DNA of 64,000 nucleotides from positions 13,578,001-13,642,000 of the forward strand of contig OY540812.1 of the NCBI GenBank assembly GCA_961205875.1, given 5' to 3'. Positions 1 through 12,839 of this stretch are shown here, piece after piece. A program made the position numbers and the translations under genes. Numbering within the stretch: position 1 is the first letter of the stretch; every line of letters begins with the position of its first letter. This stretch comes from Sialis fuliginosa (lineage: Eukaryota > Arthropoda > Insecta > Megaloptera > Sialidae). The notes beneath the pieces are model-generated. The model did no database searches. It was not told where the DNA came from and saw nothing but the letters and a program-made list of their open reading frames with translations.

Positions 1-1965
1 TTCAGAGGCAACTGAATAATGTCACAGAAAATAAAAAGACGAATCAAAACATAAAAATCTAATGATAAAATTACGAGAGAAGTTCCCTGAAAGGGACATT
101 TTTGCAACATTTTTTATAATTCTTAAACTAATTGTACAATCATATTCCTGGAACAGTCATTATTTTACCATTTTTTCGTAATTAAAAAAAATATATATAA
201 ATTGTTCTACTCAAGGACAACCATCCTTGATGAGGACACTACATTCAATGAAATCGAGATTTAAGAAGAACATTTTTTACTGAATACCTCATTTTTTTGA
301 TCTTATAATTAATTAATTATTATATATATTTGTAAACAGGTATATATACATATGAAAATAAATAATGTTAAATATAATCATATTTTAACAAAAAATAGAA
401 TGATAACTAATAATGAGAAAAACAAATTTTTGTATAGTCAATCTTTATTTTATTGACTCGACTACTACACCAGTTGGAAGAAGGGAGGGTTACCCTTTAG
501 GAAATACCAATATAATAAGCGAATCAATGAAGGTGCGTCCCTTTTATTAAACTTTAATAAAAATTATTATAAATTATTTTAATTATTAAATTATATTTAT
601 GGCACTGCAGAAAACCACCCTTTCTATAGGACATCTCTTTTGCATATTTTAAAATTTCATTACTTTACTCTTTCTTTGTGTGTATGGACCGTCATCAGTA
701 AAATCAGACGTTATAAAAATATGGATATCCGGACGATAAATATTCTAAATTTAATTATTAATCCATTACATATTTCTAATAAGCAACTGATTATATTATT
801 TTTGTAGCCTTCATATGATTTAAAAAAACATATACATTCAAATTACTATTATTAATATTTTTTAAGAACATTCGGCAATAGATTAAAGGTAAACAATAGA
901 ATAAATATTATCCTTATTAAAGTTTGTGGTTTACCATCTTTCCTGTACTTTAATAACAAAACCTTTTTTAAAATAATGTTTCCTTAAACTATTTATATGT
1001 ATAATATATTTCCCCTTTTAGCATTAATCACCTAATATATTCTTAAATATTTAGACATAAAATTTAATTTTATAATAAACATTATTAAAAAATTACACCG
1101 ACTTTTAATTTCATACATATTATTAATTAATACAGCTTTATTCCATGCGATTTATTTATTTATTCGTACATTTTATGAACCTACTAAAATTAATTAATGT
1201 GGTTGAGTTTGTTTACTATATTTTTTTTTGCATATTAATACTCAATTAAGGAATTATATTTTTATGTATCTTTTTTCTCGGTGAAGCTTTTTATTTTTCA
1301 TAATATATATAGGAAAGAAATATTAACTTCTGATCTCAAAATTTAACTTTCGATAATATTTATTATTTTATTTTATAAATGCATATACACCTGGATCATT
1401 TTGGTAAATAAAACAAAAAACATAAATAAAAAATATATGCATTTTATAAAGTGTTTGCAAAGCAGCCATTACTATTTTAATTGCAGATTACTAAAGCAAT
1501 TGATATTTAAAATATTTATTGAAAAATAGAAATATTAAAATTTCAAAACACTCTTAACATTGAAAATCTAATTGGCATGGCAATAATCGAATCATACATT
1601 TCACAAAGTATGTATTGAAAAATTACATAGCATGAGCACATTAAAGTTTATTCACCTTTAATATTGCACAACAAAACACAGTTTTTCGAGATGAAATCTG
1701 AGGAAGACCGAACTGTTGCATCACATTGCAATGCATTCTTTGATCAATGTCAAGTACATATATACCCAATATATGTACATATGTATATTGCAACATTTAT
1801 TACCTTCAGGTGCCATATGGGTGTGTGTTTTTCCAACGAAACCAGTGTATTTTATCTTGAATTTAGATGAATAAATTGGCAAATATAAAAATATATTTGT
1901 GATTTAATTTGTTTTGCACAGATACGTATATACGTATACTCATGTTTAATTCGTTTTAGGATATA
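1..1965. other. AT-rich intergenic DNA, nothing identified
   Basis: The stretch is very AT-rich and contains only short chance reading frames. I see no splice-bounded exon, RNA gene or terminal inverted repeat in it. Confidence 0.6.
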
Positions 1966-2476
1966 AGGTACTGGCACCAGTCTTGGATATTACCCCAATA
2001 ATGGCTTTTTTTAAATTAAATGTACTGAATTAAAAATATTTGTTGATATTGGATTACTACCATTTCTGAATATTAATCTTATACATACATTTAACTGTCT
2101 TACAGCGTGATTTGATGACAATCGGCCAATAGGTATCAAAATGGTGGACATTAAGCCTAATTTAGTATAATTAATTAATTAATTATTATATTATCATAGC
2201 AACCGCTGTATATTGTTTCAAATTTGACGATTCTTTCTTTTATATCTTTTGTGCCGTAGTGTCCATCATTGCGTGCTCATTACTGGTTTTACTTTATCCA
2301 TTACTGGAGAAAAAACATAAACAAAATAAAAAACTATAATTTAAAAAACAAACTATATTTGCGAACTTTGGTAATTAAATTGAATCAGAGTTCATAAGAA
2401 TTACAAAAAAGAAGCCCATCAATCACAAAAACAGTAAATCTTGCTCTTATAGCGGCCATAACTGGTGCCAGTACCT
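1966..2476. mobile_element. MITE family A, copy 1
   Basis: A 511-bp non-coding element bounded by inverted repeats: AGGTACTGGCACCAGT at the left end and its complement ACTGGTGCCAGTACCT at the right. A second copy lies at 22011-22556 with the same internal order, including the shared string CAGCGTGATTTGATGACAAT. There is no transposase frame, so it is non-autonomous. I could not identify a clean target duplication, so the superfamily is unassigned. Confidence 0.75.
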
Positions 2477-4039
2477 CATGTATGTATGATCTAAGCACCT
2501 TAAGACCAATTTTAGTTCATCAAAAGTTCATCAAATTACACATTACTATATAAATATAGTAAAGTAGATACTTATCTATATTTAGTACTAACTTTGAGTC
2601 AACTTTAGTATTTTTTTATATTTCTCAATAAAACAGATAAAAACGTCTTAAAAACTTATATTTAAGTTTGTATTTTTAATATTATCATTAGTGGCAAACT
2701 TCCTAATAGGCTGAGTAGGCTAAAGTTTATTATAAAATTTCAGCGACGAAAAAAAGGTAGGTAATTAATGAAAATCTTGTAGAAAAAGGAAAATCGAACG
2801 GAAAAAATTCAGCAACAACGAAAAAAACGTAATTTATGAAAATCTTGTAAAAAGAAGACAAATTTTTGCTATAGGTTTTGAAAAACATAAATTTAATCTT
2901 ATTAATTGATTTAACCAGATAATAATATCAGATTATTTAGCATTTAACTGATCAGTATGATTCATGAAGTTATTAACAAACTAGTTTTCACATGTTTCAG
3001 TCTCTTTGAATCACTGATAAAATAAATATAAAAATATTTCAATTATAATTTTACAATAACTAGAAAGGTTGTTAACTCTTTATAAAAATTTCAATAATAT
3101 TATAAATAATTTGTAAAGAATGTGCATAATTGTAGTAGGTACTACACATTTTTATAAGAAAATTCTTTTTAAATAATTACACTAATTGTTTACGATGAAA
3201 ACTCAGGTACCTACTCATTTATAATTTCCTTCTAACAAAATGTTAATAAGTAAAATTAATTTTCTGACAGATAATTAAAACATTTTTGATTGATTTCGAC
3301 GAAGAAAAATTAATGTAATAATTGCTAAATTACGACCTACAAATACGAATTTATATCTAATTACTTGTTATTATTAATATTGACGCACTGCAAAACCCTT
3401 TTCATGGAAGTAACAATTATGGACAGTATTTTTTTAAATTTTATTTTGAAAATGAGTTTTGTATTTAAATAAAATGGTATTAATAAGTCGCATTTTACTA
3501 TTCCATTAAATAAAGTTTAATCATTTCATATGTTTTAAAAAATATTTATACGCATATTATACTTACTATTTACCCATTTTGTTCATGAAGGTAAATAAAA
3601 AGTTCTTAATTGACAATAAAGAATGACTTGTGAGCTATATTTTCTTTACGCCGCGCCACTCCAGTATTCCATATAATTTATACGTTTCTGTTATCGTATC
3701 AACGTATCCAGGTCACCAAATTCTTGCGTGACTTTTTGAATGCATCAAATGTTTCACAATTTTCAGTAGGACATCGATTATTTACCTAATTGCATACATT
3801 TTTAGAGGGTAACGACTTTTTTCGCTACCCTTATTTAACCTAGCTAAATTTAATATTTTAATTCTATTTTATTTGATGGTATCACTAACCAGTTTACCTA
3901 TTTTATTTATTTATTTTATCATTTTACATATTTTAGTGTAAACTTATGCTTCTTACTGAAACAGTTAGAATAGTCTCTGAATTGGTGTTAATAATTCGGA
4001 TATAATTCAGAAATTCAATTGTTATAATTTATGTACGGG
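2477..4039. other. AT-rich intergenic DNA, nothing identified
   Basis: No credible coding potential on either strand and no repeat ends that I could pair. Confidence 0.55.
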
Positions 4040-4238
4040 CAGTAGAGGACTAAGAAGGGGGGAAAAGGATGATACAGGAGAGTGCCAAAATGAGGTAGAA
4101 AAGTTTGATGAGGATTAAAAAGTGTCATGAGTACTGAAAAAAGGTCATTCAATTGCACCTATATGTTTAAAAAATGAGGGAGAGGGATGCATAACTAATA
4201 TTGCGCCACGAGTACCAACCTTCCTTACTCCACCACTG
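4040..4238. mobile_element. Candidate small TIR element (CAGTAGWGGACTAAG ends)
   Basis: About 200 bp lying between CAGTAGAGGACTAAGAAGG and the complement of CAGTGGTGGAGTAAGGAAGG. A similar end, CAGTAGTGGACTAAGAGG in complement, occurs at about 38776-38796 in the intron of the small nested gene. The CAG..CTG termini suggest a hAT-like MITE. The flanking 8-mers do not match, so the copy is old or its ends are misplaced. Confidence 0.4.
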
Positions 4239-5650
4239 AGTATATATTTAATATGGTCTTAAGCCATAACATGAAATCATAGACTATTAATTTATTGCAA
4301 CTTTTATAATGTAGGTATTGTACTAATTTGGAAATGATACTAAACGTTTTTTTTTGTTATTATTAGACTAATTATTTTTGTATATGCAATTGGGGTTTTT
4401 ATATCTTTATAAAAAAATATGGGTATGTAAATTTTAAAATCATTTTAAACAATACGAAAATATGAATATATAAATTATTAATTAAAAGCAAATGAGTCAT
4501 TGAACTGAATATTTTGAAATTTTTCCGTCACCTGAGTATGTATATTGTAACCGCAAATCTACACAAAATAAGTGTGTTTAAATCTGTATCACGATAAGGT
4601 TCGCTAATGAATAGTAATATTTGTTTTACACTTGTGGAAATGACCATCGAATATAATCTTTCCTGTTTTGTAAATGATTTTGCGGTTACTTTAATTACAT
4701 CTTGTCTCGATTACTTTCACTTTTTTTGTTGAGCTGCCGTTATAATAATAGTCCGTAGAAGTCCCCTAAGTAATTTTTTTACATATTCATTGTATGAAAT
4801 AATTGTTTTTGATGTAATTGGTGTTTGATTTGTAATACTTTAAGTTTCTGCGGTTATTGCCAAATATCTTGTATTGATCAATTATAATTTCTACAAGTCT
4901 AAAGATATTGTTTTTATTTTATATTTTGGGTTTTTTATATAGAGATATATTTTATATTTTCCTGTTAATAATATTTAAACAATATATTTATGTTCCTGCA
5001 CAGTATTAAAAACAAAATATTTTTACTAGAGATGTAAGCTATACATTTAATAGTACAAAGTAAATCGACCTGACAATAAAAAAAGGTCTTCAATTACATC
5101 AGAGGAGGGGAAGGAGACTTTTTCAGTTTTTTTCCGGGAGTCCAGCATTTTCTAGCTACGCCACTGACATTTGAAGTCGATTTTACTCCCTTTCGTTTGC
5201 GGTGATCACTTAATTGATTTTGATGATTTTTTTAATATTAAAGCTCTATTCATATTATATGTGTCATTACTCATTTTTTAATTATAAATTAAATTACAAA
5301 ATTGAACGTAATACCCAAAATGTCGTTGGCATCGTTTAATATCATACTGAGGGTTGGTGTATAATAATAACCTAGTATTATTACAATGTGCTCCGCGAAA
5401 ATGTTATTTAAAATTAATTAATAATTAATATTATATAATGATTTTAAAACTTTTCAGTATATTTGGAACCACAATCTCTCAGACCATATTCTATTGTAAT
5501 TTCTTGTATATTTTCATATTATAAATTTTCAATAGACGTTTATGAGATATATACATTGAAAATGATGAAAACAATATTAAAAAAAATGGCTGCCATCAAG
5601 TTTTGGTAATAGTTTCGTATAATGTTGCTTGTTTTGCTTCCATAAAATTT
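4239..5650. other. AT-rich intergenic DNA with one transposon-end motif
   Basis: Nothing gene-like was found. The motif CTAGCTACGCCACTG near 5152-5166 resembles the recurrent CAGTGGCGTAG transposon end seen elsewhere in the window (near 34550 and 49333). A partner end was not found. Confidence 0.45.
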
Positions 5651-6185
5651 CCTTCTCTAGGCATGTAACGATAATAAAATCATTTTCATGACAACAATAA
5701 AAATTTTCTGAGGTAAAAAAATTCTGTGATAATTTTCTAAACATTTCCACGAATCAGTGTACTTATTCTGAAGGTAATATTTTATATGTAGAACTAAAGG
5801 GACTGGCGTAATCAAATCCCTTGTAAACAGGAATTTCAATGTCCGTTTGTGGGTTGTCTAAAGAATTCAAACAACACTTAATGTTAATTCTAAACGTAAT
5901 TACGGTTTTGGTGGATGCTGACGTCCAACTAACCATGATTATTTTTATGCAACCCATCATTTACGTATAAAAACGAACTCTTTAGTTACGTAAATGATAT
6001 AAACCATAACAATAAAATTACGATGATATGATAAGCATATTTGAAAATGACACATTACACTAACTTAATATATTTATCTGATAACCAGAATTTCCCTTTT
6101 TCAACAATGGAAACCGCGGAAACGTCAATCGACAAAAACAACTGTATTTTCTCAAAACTTGAGGGAATCCATTTTCTAGGTACTT
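5650..6185 (+). repeat. Interspersed repeat B, copy 1
   Basis: This block is similar to the reverse complement of 15400-15690. Shared strings include GAAAATGACACATTACACTAAC, ATAACCAGAATTTCC and TCGACAAAAACAACT, and both copies carry a related ATGATTATTTTTA..GCAACCCA block. The two copies are diverged and inverted relative to each other. Reading frames in it are short and look accidental. Confidence 0.6.
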
Positions 6186-7390
6186 TAAATAATAATCTTC
6201 CTATATGATTAAAAGTTGAACGATGTTAAAAAAATATGTATAACATGATTCATATATTTTAATTTATAATGATTTATCATTTAATTATTTTATTTTTATT
6301 TTAAAAACTATTTGTTTCTCAATGAAGTTAATAAATTATATTTATATTATAATGTTTGAGTTCATCTATTTTTTTTGGAGTTATTATATTTTTAGTGCAT
6401 TTCAAAATTTGTTATAATTATTTATTTATTTTAAATAAAATTATTTAATTAATTATTTTAATTTAAATCTAAATCGTCACTTTTGCGGCCTCCTGCTATT
6501 TTTTGACGACCTTTTTTTAGTTGTCATCATTATTACAAAACTCGGAAAAATTACTCCGAAACCCGGAACCCGGAGAAGCAGTATACAAACCCTGAGATTC
6601 CGGGTGAAAACTTGAGACCTGGTCACCCTAGAAGGGCCACTTTGAGATTTCTAATTTTTTCCGCTCTTACAAAAAATTTTAATGTATTAAGAAAAATATA
6701 GTTACGTCTTCGAACAAAAAATTACCCTTACAATTAGATTTAAACTACTCTTATGATAAATGATATAATCTATTTAGGTAAGTATATAAATATCCTTATA
6801 AGAATATAAAGACGTATCTTAGGTTAAAACCACATTGTATTTTTTGATCATAGATATGCGGTTACTTCAACTATTTTATTACAAACGTATATGAATATTT
6901 AAATTTTATGTATAAATAACAAGTTGTTTAGTAGGTAAAAATACGCTTAATGCAAAATTAATTTAAACTAATCTAAAAAAGTATTTATATCATGTCATTA
7001 CAACAAAATAGTAAAAACTTGTATAAATATGTTATTGAAATTATTTCTAGATTCAAAATGTTTTGTTTACTTTTTTTCACTACTTATAAAATTGATTGGA
7101 GTGTTGCCAACTATGCATGCATCTAATAAAATATGTACTTAATTATTTAATAATATGTCATGTATAATATACATGTATATAGAAATTTGTATATCTAATG
7201 CAGTGTTAATAAAAATATAATATAATTATAATATATTATGTTAAGGTACATAAGTATTCATGAAAATTGATTTGTGGCATTTATGTTATCTAACTACAAA
7301 CTAACAGTTAAGAATTAGTGTAATGTCAATCTGCATGTCTGTATAGTACAAAAAATGTATATGTTTAGTTATATAATATAAGCTATAGGT
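6186..7390. other. AT-rich intergenic DNA, nothing identified
   Basis: No gene or paired repeat ends seen. A small GC-richer patch near 6535-6640 contains repeated CCCGGA/CCGGG strings but no recognisable feature. Confidence 0.5.
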
Positions 7391-7394
7391 ACTT

Positions 7395-7500
7395 TAAGCT
7401 TTTGTCTGTCTGTCTGTCGATTTGTTTATTCTGATTTAATACGAAAACTACTGAATTGATTTTGATGGGATTTTCACTGTTAGAAAGTCCAAGACACTAG
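7395..7500 (+). repeat. Fragment of a Helitron-like or related interspersed repeat
   Basis: The string AAAACTACTGAATTGATTTTGATGGGATTTTCACTG is close to the internal part of the element at 25617-25848 (ATACTGAACTGATTTC..GCGGTTTTCACC). A CTGT microsatellite run precedes it. Only this internal core is recognisable. Confidence 0.45.
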
Positions 7501-7543
7501 AATTAGTTGAAGCTATATGTTAATTGAGTTGGGGCAGGTTATA

Positions 7544-7672
7544 CAGTGGAACTCTTTAGTACGTTTTTATTTTTAGGTCCCGGTATTTAAAAATATTTCG
7601 TTAATACGTTTTTCTCGTTAGTATGTGTTTTCTCCTCAGTTCTTTCAAAAACGTACTAACGAGGTTCCACTG
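7544..7672. mobile_element. pogo/Tigger-like MITE
   Basis: A 129-bp element with inverted ends CAGTGGAACTC and GAGGTTCCACTG. The subterminal TTAGTACG and CGTACTAACG strings also pair. Ends of the form CAGTGGAACCTCGTTA are typical of pogo-type Tc1/mariner derivatives. The left flank ends in TA as expected. The right flank is AA, so one target base appears changed. Confidence 0.65.
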
Positions 7673-8449
7673 AATTAAGAATTTCTAATTAAAATTAGTT
7701 TAGACATTTCGACATTAACTATTTTCGCCAATGTAATATTCTTAAAATTAAGATCATAAAAATTTCAATAGTAAAATTGTACAATACTTATTATAAGGTA
7801 AATTGTTGTTTTATAACTAATTACAAATTAATTTATAGTTTTTCTTTAATTATAAGTGATATTTTCTAATTAAATGTATAAAATCGAAAAAGTTTTGATT
7901 TCAAAATAAACGCGAGCAAACTGCGAGAATTTTTTAGTTAGGTATACAAACAAAAAACCCTAATTATTGTTGTTTACATGATTGAAATTCTAAATAGTAA
8001 TTATCTTTTTGGGAATATCATAGATAATAATAATATGTAGATTATAAATATAAAATAACAATAACTTTTGATTGAAAAACGATTCATCTTGTATGCTTTT
8101 AACTTTTAACCCTGATTGGATTTATTCCTAGCATCTTCTAAAATAGTTATGGCCATGGATAACCACAAAAGTTATAAATATTACGATTTATGATTGAATA
8201 CTGATTTGTGTACAGCTTTTTTACAGTTATTATTTTTAACTGTGTTGTTCCCAACAAGTAATTTATTATAATATTAAAAAATGTGTTGTTGTATTTGAAC
8301 TTTCCGAAATCTTAATTATACATATATGTAAATTTCTTTATTTTTATTTGTTATGCAGTAAATTTAAGCCAGCAGACAAGAAAATCTTAATTTGTTACAT
8401 TATTGGGAAATTTTACTATTGTTGTTATTTTTTAATTATGTACCATCTA
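7673..8449. other. AT-rich intergenic DNA, nothing identified
   Basis: No exon, RNA gene or repeat boundary identified. Confidence 0.5.
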
Positions 8450-8700
8450 TAGCTGTGTTCTTCATTTTGATTATAACAATAATCTAGTAATGGTTATATT
8501 TTATTTCCGGTAATATTTATTATTAGTTTAAATAATAAAATTAATAATAATAATAACATAATAAAACCACAAAATCGTCACAAAAAAACAAACAGGAAAA
8601 AACAGATTTACAATTTTATACTAAATAAAAACCATATCCTTCAACAAAGGCAATCGCAATATCTATTCTTAAAAGTTATTAACGTAAATATATTATTTAT
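8450..8700 (+). repeat. Upstream part of the protease tandem duplication, copy 1
   Basis: This block matches 15105-15350 upstream of the second protease gene, sharing strings such as ATAAAACCACAAAATCGTCA and ACTAAATAAAAACCA. The duplication that produced genes 1 and 2 therefore included several hundred bases of 5' flank. In copy 2 the distance from this block to the promoter is larger because a foldback element lies between them. Confidence 0.7.
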
Positions 8701-9020
8701 ATTTTATAACTATTTAAAATTATAAAAATAAAATTAAAATAAATAAAAGTTTTTGAGGATAATGGGTATTAAAAAAAATATTTAAAGAAAATATTTTTTT
8801 TAATAATTAGAAACTCTTATACCCTTCTCTAATAAATGAATTGCACCACATAAAATTTTTATATTTTATAAAACCTTGAAGATGCTCATTGCAATGTGTG
8901 ATGAAACGTTGGGAGAAATATTTAAGTGACTCAAATCTTAAGTTGTATGCAACATTACACAACAGTTAAAAAATATTTACGGTAGGTAAAATGTATTATC
9001 GCACAGATAAGTTTAGTTGG

Positions 9021-9130
9021 CCAATGTTTCAGCTGAGAGGTATGATGCGTCAAAAGTAGTGAATGGGGAGGGGTAGTACGTCATAACGGTCACATATAAA
9101 TACTTCTACATTTCATGGTCTGATCACATA
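9021..9130 (+). promoter_or_regulatory. Core promoter of protease gene 1
   Basis: The block runs CCAATGTTTCAG, then a TACGTCAT half-palindrome (9077-9084) followed by AACGGTCA, then a TATA box ATATAAAT at 9094-9101. A probable start region lies about 25-30 bases later (TCTGATCACATACGC). The same order of elements occurs before genes 2 and 3, so this is a conserved promoter. TACGTCAT resembles a CRE/bZIP site. Binding is inference. Confidence 0.7.
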
Positions 9131-9257
9131 CGCATCCATAATTAAATTATAAATATATTAATAGTCCTTAAAGGATACAGTATTTGGTTTAAAGTGCACT
9201 GTATTGTTTTATTAAAGTTTTTTATTGAAAAAAGTGATTTTAAATTAATCATTAAAA

Positions 9258-12012
9258 ATGTTTAAAATATATTTAGTGTTGTTTTTGTATTCGATAACAT
9301 TTGTCAGTGCATTTGCTTTCCCGAGGGAAACACGATCTCGTAAGTATTTAATTAATTTGTTCTGTGAATTATTGTTGCCCGTTTTACTTCTGAACTAAAA
9401 ATCGGTTGTATTATATAGAATATGTTTCCGGTATTGCAGACTTTATTTTATATAGTATTATTGTCAAGGGTGTGCTGTGGCAGGTTTATACTGTTTGAAT
9501 TGTTTATAGTAGTTTCCGATAGACATAATATAGTTAATACTTTTTGTAAATAATTACCGGTTTAATATTACTTTTTTTAGCGAACCGGTACTATACTATA
9601 ATTTAGCAGCACACCCTGTTTTTTTGATAGTAATAACATCGTTTATTTGAACGTAAAACTGTTTTTTGATTAATATAATATACAAATACATACAAATATT
9701 ATATTTTCGCGATTTGAAAATATTCATAAATAGTTTGTTTTTTTTGTATAAATTTGATTTATTTTCCCAAAATTAAATTATTCTAGTTTCTCTAGTTTCT
9801 AGCCTAAAAAATTTAAATTTTAACAAATAAATTTCTTTAATAAAATGATTTAATTTTTGTTTCAGTTTATGCCGGTGATTCTTGTAAGTTTCATGGCGAA
9901 AAAGGAAAGTGTGTGTTGATTCCTGAATGTCCTCCAGCTGTAGGCGAGGTTGAAGTTTGGCGCAGACATTCCTACCCTCGTTGTGGATTTGACGGAATGT
10001 GGGAAATAGTGTGCTGTCCACTTCAGTACATTAATAAAGATAATGGAATTATAAAGGAACCAGAAATTGTTGCCAAGACGGTATCACCACTTACAAAGTC
10101 TAAGGAAAGAATAAGTCAAACAGGTTAGAAAATAATTATTTTGAAATTTGTTGTGTTAGACTTGTATTGTTTTCTAAAACTGTTTTCCACTGACAGATAA
10201 GATACTTAATTTAATTTAAAATAGGTGTAATACATTCAATGCAACTATATTATTAATATTTTTATTTAATTTACAGAATGTGAAATATACAAAAACGAAA
10301 TACCTGTTCCTGTCGAATTTCACATACAAGGAGGGAAAGATTCGAAAATTGGAGATTATCCTCATATGGTATGTTTCACAGAGTTGATTATTATAAATAT
10401 AATAAGATCAATATTTAAATTAAATTTAAAATACATTAAATATATTTTAATCAATTAAAAATGTATGAATGGAGATGATTTAAAATATAAATAAATATTT
10501 ATATTTTATATATTATTATCATTACAGGCTGCGCTTGGATATTCCTCATCGACAGAAGGCAAATATAACTTTGATTGTGGAGGTACTTTAATATCCAAAA
10601 GATACATTTTAACAGCGGCTCATTGTATTCGCCGATTGGACAATAAGTTACCTCTCATTGCACGTTTGGGAGCAATTGATTTGCGGGCAGGTAGCGTTAA
10701 CCCCAGCGTAGAATATGTTAAAAGAGGAATAGGCGTTGACTACTCTATAGATAACCATTTGGTTCATCCACAATACCAACCTCCAGGCCGTTACTACGAT
10801 ATAGCGCTACTTCATCTAAGCCAGGATGTTAGATTCACAGTCGACATATACCCAGCTTGTTTGTACACATCACCTGGAAATCCTAAGGAGAAACTTACTG
10901 TAACTGGATGGGGGCAAAATGAAACTTGTAAGTGTTTTGATTTAATATTTCTTATGTAAACAATAAAATAGCCGGCACTTCACATGGTGATGTAAATGTA
11001 GCAAATGTTAGTGAATATCAAATTGGTCATCCGCACATGACGTTCAAACTTTATTTAACAAATAACGCACATAGATCAGTGCAGTTACGAAAATCACTTG
11101 CATTATTTCTAATAGGAAAATGAAATTATTTTGTTAACGCAGATTTGTTAATGAGGTTTCGCAAATTCTTTAAACAATGTAGACATATACCCTATATTAT
11201 TATTATTATTATTCAAATCAGCATCAACAAAATATTTTTATTTTACTATACGTCCTGGATTTTGGTCAATTGTCCCGCAGAACGGTCCGCATTTTGATAC
11301 TGCCCGTTTTTTAACTTTTGTTATTTTTAAATGAAAAATTATTAGTAAACATTATAAAATTTATAATATTTTAATTAAAATAGCCCTCCCTCAAACCAAA
11401 ATGTACCCTAAATATATATAAATATACCTCAAAAATCGAGTCACGATGGATTAATATTTGGTATTGGCCATGTTTGGTAATTCGGAGCAAACTAAGCGAA
11501 TATGACCATCATATTTATTGCTGGCTTAGTTGTACAAATATGACAAATATTTGTGTGTTATTTATTAAAACCAAATGAAATACCAGCTGATGCTTAATTT
11601 GACATTTATTAATTATATTTGCAATTTCAATAATTATCATAAGCTATTATAATTCTAAATATTTATTTGTATATTTACAGTTGGGCACGTAGACGATATT
11701 CTACAAAACGTTCAACTCAATGCAGTAGACATCAATTTTTGCAACAAAACATACGAAAGTACTGGAAACCGTGACCGCCGTTTATCACGAGGTATTTCAA
11801 ACGATATGTTGTGCGCTACTGGAGGGCGCGGTAAGGACGCTTGCCAAGGAGACAGTGGCGGACCTTTACAGGTACGTTCATTAGGAGACTTCGTCTGGCA
11901 AGTGGTCGGAGTTACTTCTTTCGGTGTCAACTGTGGAAGCATCATTCCAGGTGTATACACGAGAGTGTCGACGTATTTGGATTGGATTGAATCAGTTGTG
12001 TGGCGTTCTTAA
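9258..12012 (+). CDS. CLIP-domain serine protease 1 (snake/persephone-like), complete, 5 exons
   Basis: Exons: 9258-9339, 9866-10123, 10277-10368, 10528-10927 and 11681-12012. All junctions are GT..AG, the phases are consistent, and they give 387 residues. A hydrophobic signal peptide starts at the ATG. Exon 2 encodes a six-cysteine CLIP domain ending VCCP. Exon 3 carries the activation site FHIQGG, with His before the cleaved bond. Exons 4-5 encode an S1 protease with TAAHC, DIALL and GDSGGP, and an Asp six residues before the catalytic Ser that predicts trypsin specificity. Such proteases act in haemolymph cascades (Toll activation, melanisation). A non-basic P1 residue is typical of the CLIP-C group (Persephone has His, HP6 has Leu). 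Exon 2 and the start of exon 4 are nearly identical to gene 2. Partners and substrates cannot be read from the sequence. Confidence 0.93.
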
Positions 12013-12706
12013 TTATGATATTCGTGGTTATTTATTGCACTGTGTTATTGACGATTTGTTGAGTGTAAGTTTAATTTAACTATCGATTGTACTATTTGAA
12101 TTTTAATACTTGTGATATTAGAATGTCTAACGTAAAACTGTACAACTAGTTTTCTGCTATTAATGAAAATTTAATGATTTAAAAATATAAATGTATGCTA
12201 GTTTTCAAGAAATTTTAGTAAACATTATTCGCATTATTCTTTGATTGAAAATTTATAAAGTTTTGTTTAAACTATTTCTAAAATAATTTTTAATTTAAAC
12301 CATAATGGTAGACAATTTTTAAATTGATTTTCATATACAAAAATACATTTAGATAAAATACACATTATTTACATATAGTTGATATTTTTTATATACAGGT
12401 ATCTAATAATGGTTTGAAAAGAACTTTTTTTTATTTGATGTTAATATTAATAGTATACTTAAATTTTTTAAATCGATGATAGGATTTAAAGAACAGTTGG
12501 ACAGATTATTGTATTAATTTTTGCTGATAGAACCAAAGTTATGATGTGTTTAAATATAAGTATACATTAGTTTACCAATTAGGTATTTATTATTGAATAG
12601 TTACGATCTCAATATTGTTTATATATTTATTGTTTGTTTAATATTGTCATATTTATTTGCAAATGCGCTTATTATATTTTAATGTACATGTATAATATCA
12701 AATAAA
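12013..12706 (+). terminator. 3' UTR and polyadenylation region of protease gene 1
   Basis: The first good AATAAA after the stop is at 12701-12706. Its upstream sequence (ATTTATTATTGAATA..CGATCTCA, then CAAATGCGCTTATT) recurs downstream of gene 2 near 21368-21455, so this 3' flank belongs to the duplicated unit. A nearer cleavage site cannot be excluded. Confidence 0.5.
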
Positions 12707-12839
12707 TTATTTTAAAATAATATATTTATTATAATATTCCACAATCCGTACCAAAGCATAAAGTTTACTTTTGTCAAATTTACATACATATGTATGTATG
12801 AATTGAATTTTTGTCCTAAAATTACACATTTAATAAAAT

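Noticed and set aside
9070-9082. GGGGAGGGGT as an NF-kB site in the immune-type promoter
   Set aside because: It does not fit GGGRNYYYYC and is not conserved in gene 3.
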